64,000 nucleotides of DNA from the NCBI GenBank assembly GCA_963784895.1, contig CAWATM010000019.1, positions 1 to 64,000 on the forward strand. The letters are read 5' to 3'. The notes beneath the pieces are model-generated. The model searched no databases and had not been told where the DNA came from. It worked only from the letters and a program-made list of their open reading frames with translations. Positions 17,031-26,069 of the stretch are shown in pieces (the stretch's first letter is position 1; the number at the start of each line of letters is the position of its first letter). The stretch is from Gaiellasilicea sp963784895 (GTDB lineage Bacteria; Actinomycetota; Thermoleophilia; Gaiellales; Gaiellaceae). The position numbers were made by a program, and so were the translations under genes.

Positions 17031-17701
17031 CGAGGCTCCGCGAGCGTGAGGAAGGCGGCCTCGAGGCTCGCCGCGCCCGTGCGCTCGAGCAAGCCCAGGG
17101 GAGGCTCGGCCGCGACGATCCGGCCGTCGCGCATCAGCACGAGCTCGTCGCAGCGCTCGGCTTCGTCCATCACGTGGCTGGAGACGAGCAGCGTCCTCCC
17201 GGTGTCCGCGAGCGCGTGGAACATCGTCCAGAGGTCCCGCCTGAGCACGGGGTCGAGGCCGACGGTCGGCTCGTCGAGCACGAGCAGCTCGGGCCGGCCG
17301 AGGAGCGCCGTCGCCAGCGAGACGCGGGAACGCTCGCCGCCCGAGAGCGTGCGTGTGAGCTGGTCGGCCTGCGCGCGGAGATCGACCTCGTCGATCGCCT
17401 CGTCGATCCGCGACGGCGGCGCGCCGAGGATCCGGGCGAAGTAGCGCAGATTCTCGCGCACGCTCATGTCGCCGTACACGGAGGGCTCCTGTGTCACGTA
17501 GCCGACGCGCCGCCGCAGCGGCGGTGACCCGGCGGGGAGGCCGAGCACACGGACGGTGCCCGCGTCGACGACCTGGACACCGACGATCGACCGCATCAGC
17601 GTCGTCTTGCCCGACCCGCTCGGGCCGAGGAGCCCCGTGACGGTGCCGGCCGCGACCTCGAGCGAGACGCCGGGGAGGACGAGGTTGCCGCCGCGGCGCA
17701 C
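17027..17701 (-). CDS. ABC transporter ATPase (ABC-2 exporter partner)
   Basis: 224 residues as annotated. Walker A is GPSGSGKT, the ABC signature LSGGERSRVS, Walker B LLVLDEPTVGLDP, and the H-loop SSHVMDE. The GTG start at 17701 drops the usual first strand; in-frame sequence upstream reads AISAVDLRVRRGG back to the antiporter stop, where the only near-start codon is CTG 17740. So the true start is probably non-canonical and overlaps the antiporter gene. It is co-transcribed with the permease. Confidence 0.9.
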   Translation of the reverse strand: MRRGGNLVLPGVSLEVAAGTVTGLLGPSGSGKTTLMRSIVGVQVVDAGTVRVLGLPAGSPPLRRRVGYVTQEPSVYGDMSVRENLRYFARILGAPPSRIDEAIDEVDLRAQADQLTRTLSGGERSRVSLATALLGRPELLVLDEPTVGLDPVLRRDLWTMFHALADTGRTLLVSSHVMDEAERCDELVLMRDGRIVAAEPPLGLLERTGAASLEAAFLTLAEPR

Positions 17702-17736
17702 GCGCAGGTCGACCGCCGAGATCGCCGGGCCGTCGA

Positions 17737-19335
17737 TCAGATCTCCAGCCGCGCGTCCTCGAGGTCGAGATCGCGCTCGACGCGCCGCGCCACCTCGTCG
17801 GAGATCTCGCCGCGCCGGCGCAGGTCGTGCACGGCGTTGCGCTCCGCGTTCAGGAGCTCGCGCCGCAGCCGCTGGAAGTCGCGCGAGCGCGACTCGATCG
17901 AGCCGTCGTCACCGCCGTCGAGCCAGGCCGAGAAGCGGTCGCGGCGGAAGCCGTAGCCGCCGCGGATCCGCTCCGCCGTGTCGTCGCGGACCCAGTCCTC
18001 CTCGACCAGCTCGTCGAGCCGCAGCAGCGCGGCGCTGGCGGCGTGGATCCGCGCCTGGGCCTCCTCGCGCGCCTCGTCCTCGCCGTCGTCCTCGAGGTGG
18101 AGGAGCCTGATCACCGCCGGCAGCGTCAGCCCCTGGACGACCAGCGTCCCGAAGATGACGGCGAAGGTGAGGAAGAGGATCAGGTCGCGCGCCGGGAACT
18201 GCTCGCCGGTGTCGATCGTCAGTGGGATCGCGAGCGCCGCCGCCAGCGAGACACCGCCGCGCATCCCCGACCACGTGATCAGCGCCAGCGCGGCGGGTGC
18301 CGGCATCGGGTCGCGGGCGCGGATCCGCGGCACGAGCAGCCGTGGCAGCTTCGCCGCCGGGTAGATCCAGAGCGCGCGGGCGGCGAGCACGGTCAGCCAG
18401 ATCGCGACGGCCCACCAGAGCAGGTCGGCGGCCGCATACGCGTCGAGCTCGTCCAGGATCCCGGGCAGCTGCAGCCCGATCAGCGTGAAAAGGATCGCGT
18501 TCAGCGTGAACGTGACGATCTCCCACGCCGACTCGCCCATCAGTCTCACTTCGGGCGTCGTCAGCTCCGGCGTGTACCAGCCGAGATAGATGCCGGCGGT
18601 GACGGCCGCAATCACGGCCGAAACGCCCATCAGCTCCGCCGGGATGTAGGCGAAATAGCCTGTGAGCAGGGAAATCGTCACCTCGGCGGGCGGGAAGTCG
18701 AGCCGGCGGCGCACCTGGCGGACGATCCAGGCGACGCCGAGGCCGACGACGACGCCGCCCGCGACGTTGAGCACGAAGGCGATCCCCGCTTCCCAGAGCG
18801 AGAAGGTCCCGGTGACCGTGGCGACCACTGCCGCGCGGTAGGCGACGAGCGCCGTGCCGTCGTTGACGAGGCTCTCGCCCTCGACGATCGAGACGATCCG
18901 CCGCGGCACGCCGAGACGCTGCATGATCGCCGTTGCGGCGATCGGGTCGGTGGGGGAGACGACCGCGCCGAGCACGAACGCGGCCGCCCACGGGAGCCCC
19001 GGCACGATCTCGTGCGCGACGACGGCGACGACGACCATCGTCAGCAGGACGAGCCCGACGGCGAGCAGCCCCACCGGCCGCAGGTTCGCCCGCAGGTCGC
19101 GCAGCGAGGTGAAGAATGCCGCGCCGTAGAGCAGCGGCGGGAGGACGCCGACGAGGACGAGATCGGGCGGCAGATCGATCTCGGGCAAGCCCGGCACGAA
19201 GCCGAGCGCGAGCCCGCCGAGCACGAGCAGGATCGGGTACGGGATCCGCAGCTTCGGGACGAGGACGAGCATCGCCGCGCCCGCCGTCAGCAGCACGAGG
19301 AGGCTGACGAGGTCGTGGTGGCTGAGGTCCGTCAA
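17737..19335 (-). CDS. CPA1-family Na+/H+ antiporter
   Basis: 532 residues. About twelve membrane spans in the first 400 residues with the CPA1 core motifs: GVLPPLLYGAAFFTS, the conserved SPTDPIAATAIMQRLG and EGESLVNDGTALV. A charged cytoplasmic tail of about 120 residues rich in Glu, Arg and Asp follows, probably regulatory. It would exchange Na+ (or K+) for H+ to control pH and salt. The TTG start at 19335 directly follows the TAG of the VOC gene, so translation is coupled. Confidence 0.92.
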   Translation of the reverse strand: MTDLSHHDLVSLLVLLTAGAAMLVLVPKLRIPYPILLVLGGLALGFVPGLPEIDLPPDLVLVGVLPPLLYGAAFFTSLRDLRANLRPVGLLAVGLVLLTMVVVAVVAHEIVPGLPWAAAFVLGAVVSPTDPIAATAIMQRLGVPRRIVSIVEGESLVNDGTALVAYRAAVVATVTGTFSLWEAGIAFVLNVAGGVVVGLGVAWIVRQVRRRLDFPPAEVTISLLTGYFAYIPAELMGVSAVIAAVTAGIYLGWYTPELTTPEVRLMGESAWEIVTFTLNAILFTLIGLQLPGILDELDAYAAADLLWWAVAIWLTVLAARALWIYPAAKLPRLLVPRIRARDPMPAPAALALITWSGMRGGVSLAAALAIPLTIDTGEQFPARDLILFLTFAVIFGTLVVQGLTLPAVIRLLHLEDDGEDEAREEAQARIHAASAALLRLDELVEEDWVRDDTAERIRGGYGFRRDRFSAWLDGGDDGSIESRSRDFQRLRRELLNAERNAVHDLRRRGEISDEVARRVERDLDLEDARLEI

Positions 19336-19758
19336 CTAGGCGAGGCCCTTGTCGCGCAGCTCTCGCTGCGCCGACTCGGTCTTCTCGAGCTCGAGTCCCA
19401 TGCCGCGGAGGATCTCCGGCGCCTTCGAGAACTGGACCTCGGCGTACGCGACGACCTGCACCTGGTTGCCCCACGGGTCGCGGAACGAGTTGCCGCCGAA
19501 GATCTCGATGCCGGCCTCCCGGGCCGCCGTGAGCACGGCGTCACGGTCGTCGACGACGAGGCCGAAGTGACGCTCCCGGTCGGGCTCCCGGTCGCCGCGC
19601 TCGGCGAACGCGAGGAACTGGTCGCCCATGTCGACGAACGCCATCCCGGGGATCCGGCCGCGCAGCTCGAGCTCGAACAACCGACCGTAGAACGCGAGCG
19701 CCTCGTCGATCGAGCCGACCTCGAGCGCGATGTGGTTGATCCCGACGGCCCTGGCCAC
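19336..19758 (-). CDS. VOC (glyoxalase-fold) protein
   Basis: 140 residues with the paired beta-alpha-beta-beta-beta modules of the vicinal oxygen chelate fold: INHIALEVGSIDEALAFYGRLF at the start and HFGLVVDDRDAVLTAAREAG in the middle, with FRDPWGNQVQVV near the end. Potential metal ligands are His (residue 9) and Glu/Gln at the second module. The substrate is unknown. I chose GTG 19758 because TAGACT lies exactly 6 nt upstream; a TTG two codons earlier is also possible. Confidence 0.8.
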   Translation of the reverse strand: MARAVGINHIALEVGSIDEALAFYGRLFELELRGRIPGMAFVDMGDQFLAFAERGDREPDRERHFGLVVDDRDAVLTAAREAGIEIFGGNSFRDPWGNQVQVVAYAEVQFSKAPEILRGMGLELEKTESAQRELRDKGLA

Positions 19759-19770
19759 CAGCAAAGTCTA
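19759..19770 (-). promoter_or_regulatory. -10 box TAGACT, leaderless start
   Basis: TAGACT on the minus strand with exactly 6 nt to GTG 19758. Confidence 0.55.
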
Positions 19771-19777
19771 TTGGTCG

Positions 19778-19832
19778 AGACCGCATGCTCTTGGGCCGCG
19801 AAGCGGCCCCCTTCAGGGTCTTCGCGCGGTCT
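19778..19832 (-). terminator. Palindromic terminator anchored in a stop codon
   Basis: AGACCGC (19778-19784) pairs with GCGGTCT (19826-19832), whose end lies in the TAG stop of the cNMP-binding gene on the minus strand; the core is GGGCCGC-GAA-GCGGCCC. It separates that gene from the VOC gene. Confidence 0.65.
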
Positions 19833-20250
19833 AGTGCAGCGCGTTTTCGGCGGCGCGGTCGGCGAGCGTCTGGAGGACCTTCAGCTGAATCGGGGGCGAG
19901 TCGTGCAACAGGCGCCGGAAGCCCGACTCGTGCACGACGAGCACGCGCACCGGGCTCGTGGTCGTGATCGTCGCGTTCCGGGGCCGTTGCGAGACGAGCG
20001 CCATCTCGCCGAAGAAGGAGCCGTCGCCGAGCGTCGACAGCTTGCGGCCCTTGGCGCGGACGTCGACCTCGCCCTCGATCAGGACGAAGAACTCGTGGCC
20101 CTGCCGTCCCTCCTCGATCAGCTTCGTGCCGGCGGGAAAGCTGAGCTCGTCGGCAAGGGTCGCGATCTCGCCGAGCTCGCGCTTGCTGCACCCGGCGAAG
20201 AGAGGCACCTGGCCGAGTAGCTCGAGCTTCGCATCCTTGCGCAGTCGCAC
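19831..20250 (-). CDS. Stand-alone cyclic-nucleotide-binding domain protein
   Basis: 139 residues made almost entirely of one Crp-type cNMP-binding barrel: LGQVPLFAGCSKRELGEIA at the start, FPAGTKLIEEG, the phosphate-binding-cassette-like GDGSFFGEMALVSQRPRNATI, and a C-terminal helix. There is no DNA-binding helix-turn-helix. The Arg in RPRNAT aligns with the cyclic phosphate contact. It probably works through a protein partner. The class III cyclase 0.7 kb away on the other strand is a natural source of ligand (inference). GTG 20250 lies 6 nt after TAGGAT. Confidence 0.85.
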   Translation of the reverse strand: MRLRKDAKLELLGQVPLFAGCSKRELGEIATLADELSFPAGTKLIEEGRQGHEFFVLIEGEVDVRAKGRKLSTLGDGSFFGEMALVSQRPRNATITTTSPVRVLVVHESGFRRLLHDSPPIQLKVLQTLADRAAENALH

Positions 20251-20262
20251 AGTTCGATCCTA
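20251..20262 (-). promoter_or_regulatory. -10 box TAGGAT, leaderless start
   Basis: TAGGAT on the minus strand with exactly 6 nt to GTG 20250. Confidence 0.55.
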
Positions 20263-20347
20263 ACTCCCGTTGTGGGCGGGCCGAAGAGATGCAATGGTGG
20301 TGACTCGGGGGATATCGGGTCACCTGGGCACGTGAGGGAGGAAAGCA

Positions 20348-20923
20348 ATGCGAAGACGATTGATTCTGCTCGCACTCGTTGCGGTCGCCGGCTTGATGGC
20401 TGCGGCCGCCGCTTGGGCGGGCTTCCCCAACATCCTGAGGTTCAAGGAGCCGGAGCTCGTCTACGGCGGGACGACAGCGAGCACGCTCAAGATCGCAGCG
20501 ACCGCGACGGCGGAGACGTCGAGCCTCGGTGATCCCCGCGTCTTCGTCGACGGCATCGTCGTCGTCGGTGTTCGCGAAGGGGTGCCGACGGTGCTGACGG
20601 CGCCGTACGAGGCCGTCTACGTCTGCGTCAACGGCGGCGGCAACGTCCCGAGCGCGGAGAACAAGATGACGCTGGTCGGGGAGCTGCAGGCAAGCGCGGT
20701 CTTCCAGGCGGCGAAGAACGGCAAGGCGGAGGGCTCCTTGCTCACGCAGCCGCTGCCGAGTGCGGCCGACGCGGCGGATGAAACCGGGTTCACCTGTCCT
20801 TCCGGTCAGGTGCTCGAGTTCGACCGGGTGATCTTCTCCGGCCTCGTCCTCTCGGTCGAGGGCGGCGAGGTGATCCAGCTCGGCACGACGCTCGTGTCGG
20901 AATCGGTGCACGGAGCCGGCTAG
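20348..20923 (+). CDS. Secreted protein of unknown function
   Basis: 191 residues. A good Shine-Dalgarno sequence (GAGGGAGGAAAG) precedes ATG 20348. The signal peptide MRRRLILLALVAVAGLMAAAAAWAG is clear. The mature protein is beta-rich and Val/Gly-rich with two cysteines (AVYVCVNGGGN and GFTCPSGQ) that could pair. No family is recognised. It ends in a stop codon that begins a hairpin terminator, so it is probably monocistronic. Confidence 0.65.
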   Translation: MRRRLILLALVAVAGLMAAAAAWAGFPNILRFKEPELVYGGTTASTLKIAATATAETSSLGDPRVFVDGIVVVGVREGVPTVLTAPYEAVYVCVNGGGNVPSAENKMTLVGELQASAVFQAAKNGKAEGSLLTQPLPSAADAADETGFTCPSGQVLEFDRVIFSGLVLSVEGGEVIQLGTTLVSESVHGAG

Positions 20924-20955
20924 CACGGACTGCGGGCGTCCGCAGCCCTTGTGCT
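20922..20955 (+). terminator. Palindromic terminator anchored in a stop codon
   Basis: AGCAC (20922-20926, the AG of the TAG stop) pairs with GTGCT (20951-20955); the inner stem is CTGCGG-GCGT-CCGCAG. Confidence 0.65.
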
Positions 20956-20970
20956 GTGGGCGCCCGCTTC

Positions 20971-20982
20971 TACACTCGAAGG
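20971..20982 (+). promoter_or_regulatory. -10 box TACACT, leaderless start
   Basis: TACACT with exactly 6 nt to ATG 20983. Confidence 0.55.
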
Positions 20983-23900
20983 ATGTTCTGCCACGAGTGC
21001 GGTCACCGCGCCCCGGACGGAGCGAAGTTCTGCCCCGCCTGCGGCACGCGCATGGCCGGCGGAGAGGCGCCAGCCGCGGAGGCGCTGCCGGTCGAGACCC
21101 GGCGGATGGTGACCGTCCTCTTCGTCGACGTCACCGGCTCGACGCCGCTCGGCGAGCGGCTCGACCCGGAGGCGATCAGGAGGATCTTCTCGCGCTACTT
21201 CGGCGAGGTGGCGGCGATCGTGGCCCGGCACGGCGGCACGCTGGAGAAGTTCGCCGGCGACGCGCTCGTCGCCGTCTTCGGCCTTCCGACCCTGCACGAA
21301 GACGACGCGCTGCGCGCGGTGCGTGCGGCCGTCGAGGCCCGCGCCGCGCTCGCGGTCGTCAACGACGAGCTCGTGCGCGACTACGGGCTCGGCCTGAACA
21401 CGCGCACCGGGATCAACACGGGCCAGGTCGTCGCCGGCGAGAACTCGACCGGGAGCACGCTTGCGACGGGCGACATGGTCAATGTCGCGGCGCGGCTCGA
21501 GGCACGGGCCCAGCCGGGGGAGATCGTGATCGGGGCCGCAACCCACCGGCTCGTCCGCGACGCCATCACCGTCGAGGAGCTACCGCCGCTCGAGCTCAAG
21601 GGGAAGTCGCACCCGGTCTCGGCCTTCCGCGTCGTCGACGTCGCCCCCGACGCACCCGGGCTCCAACGGCGCTTCGAGTCGCCGATCGTCGGCCGCTCGC
21701 TCGAGCTGGCACAGCTGCTCGAGGCATTCGACGCGGCGCTCGAGACGCGCGCGTGCCGCGTCGCGACGCTGCTCGGAGAGGCCGGTGCCGGCAAGTCCCG
21801 GCTGAGCCACGAGCTGGCCTCGGTCGTTGGCGAACGCTCGTCGATCCTGGAGGGACGCTGCGTGCCGTACGGCGAGGGGATCACCTACTTCCCGCTCGCG
21901 ATCATGCTCAAGCCGCTGGCCGAGATCGAGGACGGGGACACGCGCGACGAGGCGCGGGCGAAGCTGCTGGCGCTCTTGCCGGGCGTCGACGACGCCAGCC
22001 TCGTCGTCACCCGGCTCGCCGGGGCGATCGGCCTCGACGACGTCCTCGCGCGCCCGGAGGAGATCGCGTGGGCCGTGCGCCGGCTGCTGGAGACGCTTGC
22101 CAGCGAGCGCCCGCTCGTCGTCTTCTTCGACGACCTCCACTGGGCAGAACCGACGTTCCTGCGCCTCGTCCAATACCTCGGCGAGCACACCCAGGGTTCG
22201 ACGCTGCTCGTCTGCTCGTCGCGGCCCGACCTGACGGAGAAGTTCCCGCCCCTGTTCGCGCTCCCCGACGTCACGTCGATCGCGCTCGAGTCGCTGCCGC
22301 AGCAGGCGTGCGGCTCGCTGATCGCGAACCTGCTCGGGGACGACGTCGCACCCGAGATCGTTGCGCGCGTCGAGGAGGTCGCCGAGGGCAACCCGCTCTT
22401 CATCGAGGAGACCGTGCGCATGCTCCTCGACGAAGGCCTGATCGTCCGGCACGGCAGCCGCTGGGAGCCGGAGCGCGACCTCAGGGAAGTCGTCCTGCCG
22501 CCCTCGATCGAGGCGCTGCTCGCCGCCCGGCTCGACCGGCTCGAGCCGCCGGAGCTGGCCGTGCTCCAGCGCGCATCCGTGATCGGGCGGATCTTCGGCT
22601 GGGGAGCGGTGCGCGAGCTCTCGCCCGAGCGCGACCGCGCGACCCTCGCCGACGCGCTCCAGGGGCTGCTGCGGAAGGAGGTCGTCTTCACCGACGCGCA
22701 GCTCTTGAGCGGCGAGGACGCGTACCGGTTCGGCCACATCCTCGTCCGCGACGCCGCCTACCGCGGCCTGCCGAAGGAGACGCGCGCCGACCTGCACGAG
22801 CGCTTCGCGAGCTTCCTCGCCGACTCGACCGGCGACCGCGTCGGCGAGTACGAGGAGATCATCGGCTACCACCTCGAGCAGGCGTTCGGCTTCCGGATGG
22901 AGCTCGGCCCCCTCAACGCCGTCGCGGCGGATGTGCGAACGCGCGCCTGCAACCGCCTCGAGTCCGCCGCGCAGCGCGCCCTCTATCGCGGCGACCTGCC
23001 GGCGGCGCTCAACCTCTTCCAGCGCGCGGCGGCACTCGCCGAGGGCGTTGCCAACCACGCCGAGCTGCAGACCCGCGTCGGCAGCGTCCTGCTGCAGCTC
23101 GGGCAGTTCGGCGAGGCCGAGGCGCTCTTCGAGCTGGCGGGGGAAACCGCCCGCGTGGACGGCGACGAGCGCTGGGCCGCACACGCCGAGCTCGGCCTCG
23201 AGTTCGTCCTGCTCCAGACCGACCCGCAGGGGCGGACGAGCGAGATCGTCGATCTGATCGCGCGCGTCATGCCGATGTTCGAGGCGGAGGGCGACGACCT
23301 CGGTCTGGCCCGCGCGTGGCGGCTGCGGAGCGAGGTCGGGCGCCTCGTCTGCCGCTTCGATGAGAAGGCGGCGGCGCTCGAGCATGCGCTCGCGCATGCC
23401 GAGACGGCCCGCGACGAGCGGGAGGCGGCGGAGATCAAGCTCGGGCTCGGCAACTGCTTCTGCTGGGGGCCGATGCCCGTCGACGAGGCGATCGCGCGCT
23501 GCCAGACGATGCTGGACGAGGCGCGCGGCGTTCGCTGGGTCGAGGCGTCGACCCTGGGCATGCTCGCGTACCTGCTCGCACTGGCCGATCGAGCGGCCGA
23601 CGCGCGCCGCCACTGGCTGCGCAGCCGCGCGATCTACGAGGAGCTCGGGATGTCGTTCGCGCTCGCCGCCCGGGCCGTGATCCCGGCCGGAATCGAGCTG
23701 ATGGCGGGCGATCTCGAAGCGGCCGAGCACGCGCTTCGTGACGGACACGACCGGCTCGAGGCGATCGGGGAGAACGAGCTCCGCTCCACGATCGCGGCCA
23801 CCCTCGCGCAGGTGCTGTACGAGCAGGGCCGGGACGACGAGGCCGAGAGCTTCGCGCGCGCGAGCGAGCGCGCCGCCGCGGAGGACGACCTCGGCTCGCA

Positions 23901-24195
23901 GGTGCTCTGGCGCTCGGCGCTCGCGAAGGTGCTCGCCCGCCGGGACGGCGACGCGAGCGCCGAGGCGCTGGCCGACGAGGCGGTTCGGCTGGCCGCGACG
24001 ACCGACATGCTCAGCCTGCACGGCAACGCCGTCCTCGACCGCGCCCGCGTTGCGGTGCTCCTCAACGGCGGGACGCCGCCTCCCGGGCTCGTCGCGGAGG
24101 CGGTCGCACTCCTCGAGCGCAAGGGCGACGCGGCCTCGCTGCGACGCGTCACGCTCGAGCTCGAGGGTGCGGGCGTGTCGGCAAGCCCCGCGTGA
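20983..24195 (+). CDS. Zinc-ribbon class III cyclase with AAA-type ATPase and TPR tail
   Basis: 1,070 residues. A zinc ribbon (CHECG...CPACG, residues 3-22) leads into a class III adenylate/guanylate cyclase domain (about 40-215) with both metal aspartates (LFVDVTGSTPLGERL, FAGDALVAVFG). An AAA/STAND-like ATPase follows: Walker A GEAGAGKSR near 264, Walker B VVFFDDLHWAEP near 380. The last 450 residues look like TPR-type helical repeats. Such proteins couple ligand or partner binding to cyclic nucleotide synthesis. No C-terminal LuxR domain is seen. The start is the ATG that begins MFCHECG; the frame is open 9 codons further upstream. Confidence 0.9.
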   Translation: MFCHECGHRAPDGAKFCPACGTRMAGGEAPAAEALPVETRRMVTVLFVDVTGSTPLGERLDPEAIRRIFSRYFGEVAAIVARHGGTLEKFAGDALVAVFGLPTLHEDDALRAVRAAVEARAALAVVNDELVRDYGLGLNTRTGINTGQVVAGENSTGSTLATGDMVNVAARLEARAQPGEIVIGAATHRLVRDAITVEELPPLELKGKSHPVSAFRVVDVAPDAPGLQRRFESPIVGRSLELAQLLEAFDAALETRACRVATLLGEAGAGKSRLSHELASVVGERSSILEGRCVPYGEGITYFPLAIMLKPLAEIEDGDTRDEARAKLLALLPGVDDASLVVTRLAGAIGLDDVLARPEEIAWAVRRLLETLASERPLVVFFDDLHWAEPTFLRLVQYLGEHTQGSTLLVCSSRPDLTEKFPPLFALPDVTSIALESLPQQACGSLIANLLGDDVAPEIVARVEEVAEGNPLFIEETVRMLLDEGLIVRHGSRWEPERDLREVVLPPSIEALLAARLDRLEPPELAVLQRASVIGRIFGWGAVRELSPERDRATLADALQGLLRKEVVFTDAQLLSGEDAYRFGHILVRDAAYRGLPKETRADLHERFASFLADSTGDRVGEYEEIIGYHLEQAFGFRMELGPLNAVAADVRTRACNRLESAAQRALYRGDLPAALNLFQRAAALAEGVANHAELQTRVGSVLLQLGQFGEAEALFELAGETARVDGDERWAAHAELGLEFVLLQTDPQGRTSEIVDLIARVMPMFEAEGDDLGLARAWRLRSEVGRLVCRFDEKAAALEHALAHAETARDEREAAEIKLGLGNCFCWGPMPVDEAIARCQTMLDEARGVRWVEASTLGMLAYLLALADRAADARRHWLRSRAIYEELGMSFALAARAVIPAGIELMAGDLEAAEHALRDGHDRLEAIGENELRSTIAATLAQVLYEQGRDDEAESFARASERAAAEDDLGSQVLWRSALAKVLARRDGDASAEALADEAVRLAATTDMLSLHGNAVLDRARVAVLLNGGTPPPGLVAEAVALLERKGDAASLRRVTLELEGAGVSASPA

Positions 24196-24225
24196 CGTGA
24201 GGGAACCCCCGCCACGGCGCGGGTG

Positions 24226-24237
24226 TAGAGAGGGCGA
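24226..24237 (+). promoter_or_regulatory. -10-like box TAGAGA before the sigma gene
   Basis: TAGAGA with exactly 6 nt to GTG 24238; the last base deviates from TANNNT, so this is weaker than the others. Confidence 0.4.
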
Positions 24238-24798
24238 GTGGTGAGCCGACCACCGACAGAGGACGAGCTCGTCGAGCGCGCACGCGGCGGCGACGCCGAA
24301 GCCTTCGCCGCGCTCGTCCGTGACCACGAGGAGATCGCCTTCCGTACCGCGTACCTGATCACCCGCAACGCCGCCGACGCCGAGGACGCTGCCCAGCTGG
24401 GGCTGACGAAGGCGTGGCGGGCGCTGCCGCGCTTCCGCCGCGGCGCGCCGCTGCGGCCCTGGCTGCTCGCGATCGTCGCGAACGAAGCGCGCAACCGGCG
24501 CCGCGCCGAAGGTCGGCGCGAAGGGCTCGCGCTGCGTGCGGCACACGAGCTTCCCTCGGGGGACGCGGCTCCGTCTCCCGAGGGGAGGGCTCTCGCGGCC
24601 GAGCAGCGCGCCGAGCTGCTCGCCGCACTCGAGCGGCTGAGCGAGGACGACCGGCTCGTGCTCAGCTGCCGCTACCTGCTCGACCTCGGCGAGGAGGAGA
24701 CCGGCGAGGTGCTCTCGCTCCGGCGGGGCACGGTCAAGTCGAGAACGTCGCGGGCGCTGGGGCGCCTGCGCGAGCAGCTGGAGGAGGCGAATGACTGA
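24238..24798 (+). CDS. ECF-type RNA polymerase sigma factor
   Basis: 186 residues. Region 2 is seen in AFAALVRDHEEIAFRTAYLI and DAEDAAQLGLTKAWRALPRF; region 4 in LAALERLSEDDRLVLSCRYLLDL followed by the helix-turn-helix EETGEVLSLRRGTVKSRTSRALGRL. A linker near residues 100-115 joins them. It would recruit RNA polymerase to a stress or envelope regulon. It overlaps the following membrane protein by 8 nt, the usual layout for a sigma factor with its anti-sigma partner. Start GTG 24238; GTG 24241 is also possible. Confidence 0.92.
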   Translation: MVSRPPTEDELVERARGGDAEAFAALVRDHEEIAFRTAYLITRNAADAEDAAQLGLTKAWRALPRFRRGAPLRPWLLAIVANEARNRRRAEGRREGLALRAAHELPSGDAAPSPEGRALAAEQRAELLAALERLSEDDRLVLSCRYLLDLGEEETGEVLSLRRGTVKSRTSRALGRLREQLEEAND

Positions 24799-25489
24799 GC
24801 TCGAGCTTCGGCTACGGGAGCTGGGCGGCGAGATCGCGTATCCCGCGACGCCGCGCTTCGACCTCGGCTTCGACCGCCGCGCGGCCCGCGCGGGTTGGCT
24901 TCGGCCGCTCGCGCTCGGCTTCGCGATCCTCGTCGTCGCGCTCGCAGGCGTGCTCGCGCTCTCACCCGGAGCCCGCAGCGCGTTCCTCGAGATCTTCCAG
25001 ATCCGCGGTGCGACCGTCGAGCGCGTCGAGACGCTGCCGGAAGTGCAGGCGCAGCGCATCGACTTCGGCGACCGTGTCAGTCGCCAGGAAGCCGAGCGGC
25101 GCGCGGGCTTCGACCTGCTCGACCTCGGCGACGAGCCGGACGCGATCTTCGTCCGCCCGGACGGACTCGTGTCGGCGGTCTACGGCGACCCCGAGGAGCC
25201 GCGGCTCGTGCTCTCGCAGGCCCGCGGCGCCATCTACGACGGCTTCATCAAGAAGACCGGCGGCCGCGGCACGACCATCGACGAGGTCACGGTCGACGGC
25301 GAGCCCGGACTCTTCGTCGACGGGCCGGAGCATTTCGTCATGTTCATGGACGAGAACGGCTTCATCACCGACGAGGAGACGTACCTCGCCGGCACCGTCC
25401 TGCTCTGGAACCGCGGCGACCTGCTGCTCCGACTGGAAGGCGACCTCACGCTCGAGAAGGCGCTCGAGTTCGCGGAGTCGGTCGGGTAG
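24791..25489 (+). CDS. Single-span membrane protein, candidate anti-sigma factor
   Basis: 232 residues. About 36 cytoplasmic residues, one membrane helix (LRPLALGFAILVVALAGVLAL) and an extracytoplasmic domain of about 170 residues rich in acidic residues and Val. The zinc-binding HxxxCxxC motif of ZAS anti-sigma factors is absent. The assignment as anti-sigma rests on the overlap with the sigma gene and the topology. The outer domain may sense a cell-surface ligand. Confidence 0.6.
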   Translation: MTELELRLRELGGEIAYPATPRFDLGFDRRAARAGWLRPLALGFAILVVALAGVLALSPGARSAFLEIFQIRGATVERVETLPEVQAQRIDFGDRVSRQEAERRAGFDLLDLGDEPDAIFVRPDGLVSAVYGDPEEPRLVLSQARGAIYDGFIKKTGGRGTTIDEVTVDGEPGLFVDGPEHFVMFMDENGFITDEETYLAGTVLLWNRGDLLLRLEGDLTLEKALEFAESVG

Positions 25490-25547
25490 CGGGAACCTGG
25501 TCGCAGTGACCGGTGTATCCGCTTCGTCAACCCGAACGGAGGTCCGG

Positions 25548-26069
25548 ATGAAGAAGCTCCTGCTCGTGCTCGCCGTCGCCGCCATCGCCGCTGTAACACT
25601 CAGTGGGGCTGCGAGCGCCGGCGGCTGGGCCACCGTCGGCCTCAGCTCGCTCCCGCCCTCGGGTCTCGAGCCGAACCAGAACTGGCCGGTGGACATCACC
25701 GTGCTCCAGCACGGCGAGACGCCCCTGGCAGGCGTGACGCCGATCGTGCGCGTCCGCGACGACGGCGGCAAGGTCGTGCGCAGCTTCACGGCTGCGCCGA
25801 CCGAGCAGACCGGCGTCTATCGCGCCGTCGTCACGTTCCCGGGCGAGGGCACGTACTCGTACGAGGTCTACGACGGCTTCGGCACGTACGGCGGTGCACG
25901 CACCCACACGTTCAAGCCGGTTGCGATCGTTGGTGGGGACAGCGGGTTCCCGTATGGGGTGCTGGCGCTGGCACTCGGCGTCGCGCTCGCACTCGCCGCC
26001 GTGACGATCCTGCTGCTGCGCCGCCGCAGCCCGGAGCCGCAGCCGGTTCAACTGAGGGAGGCCGCATGA
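25548..26069 (+). CDS. Membrane-anchored exported Ig-like (YtkA/FixH-like) protein
   Basis: 173 residues: signal peptide (MKKLLLVLAVAAIAAVTLSGAASA), a domain of about 100 residues with alternating strands (WPVDITVLQHGETPL, YRAVVTFPGEGTYSYEVYDGF), and a C-terminal membrane helix (YGVLALALGVALALAAVTILLL) with basic tail RRR. The fold resembles YtkA/FixH-like extracytoplasmic domains. It shares an obvious common origin with the next gene. It starts 58 nt after the candidate anti-sigma gene; ATGA overlap couples it to its paralogue. Confidence 0.7.
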   Translation: MKKLLLVLAVAAIAAVTLSGAASAGGWATVGLSSLPPSGLEPNQNWPVDITVLQHGETPLAGVTPIVRVRDDGGKVVRSFTAAPTEQTGVYRAVVTFPGEGTYSYEVYDGFGTYGGARTHTFKPVAIVGGDSGFPYGVLALALGVALALAAVTILLLRRRSPEPQPVQLREAA

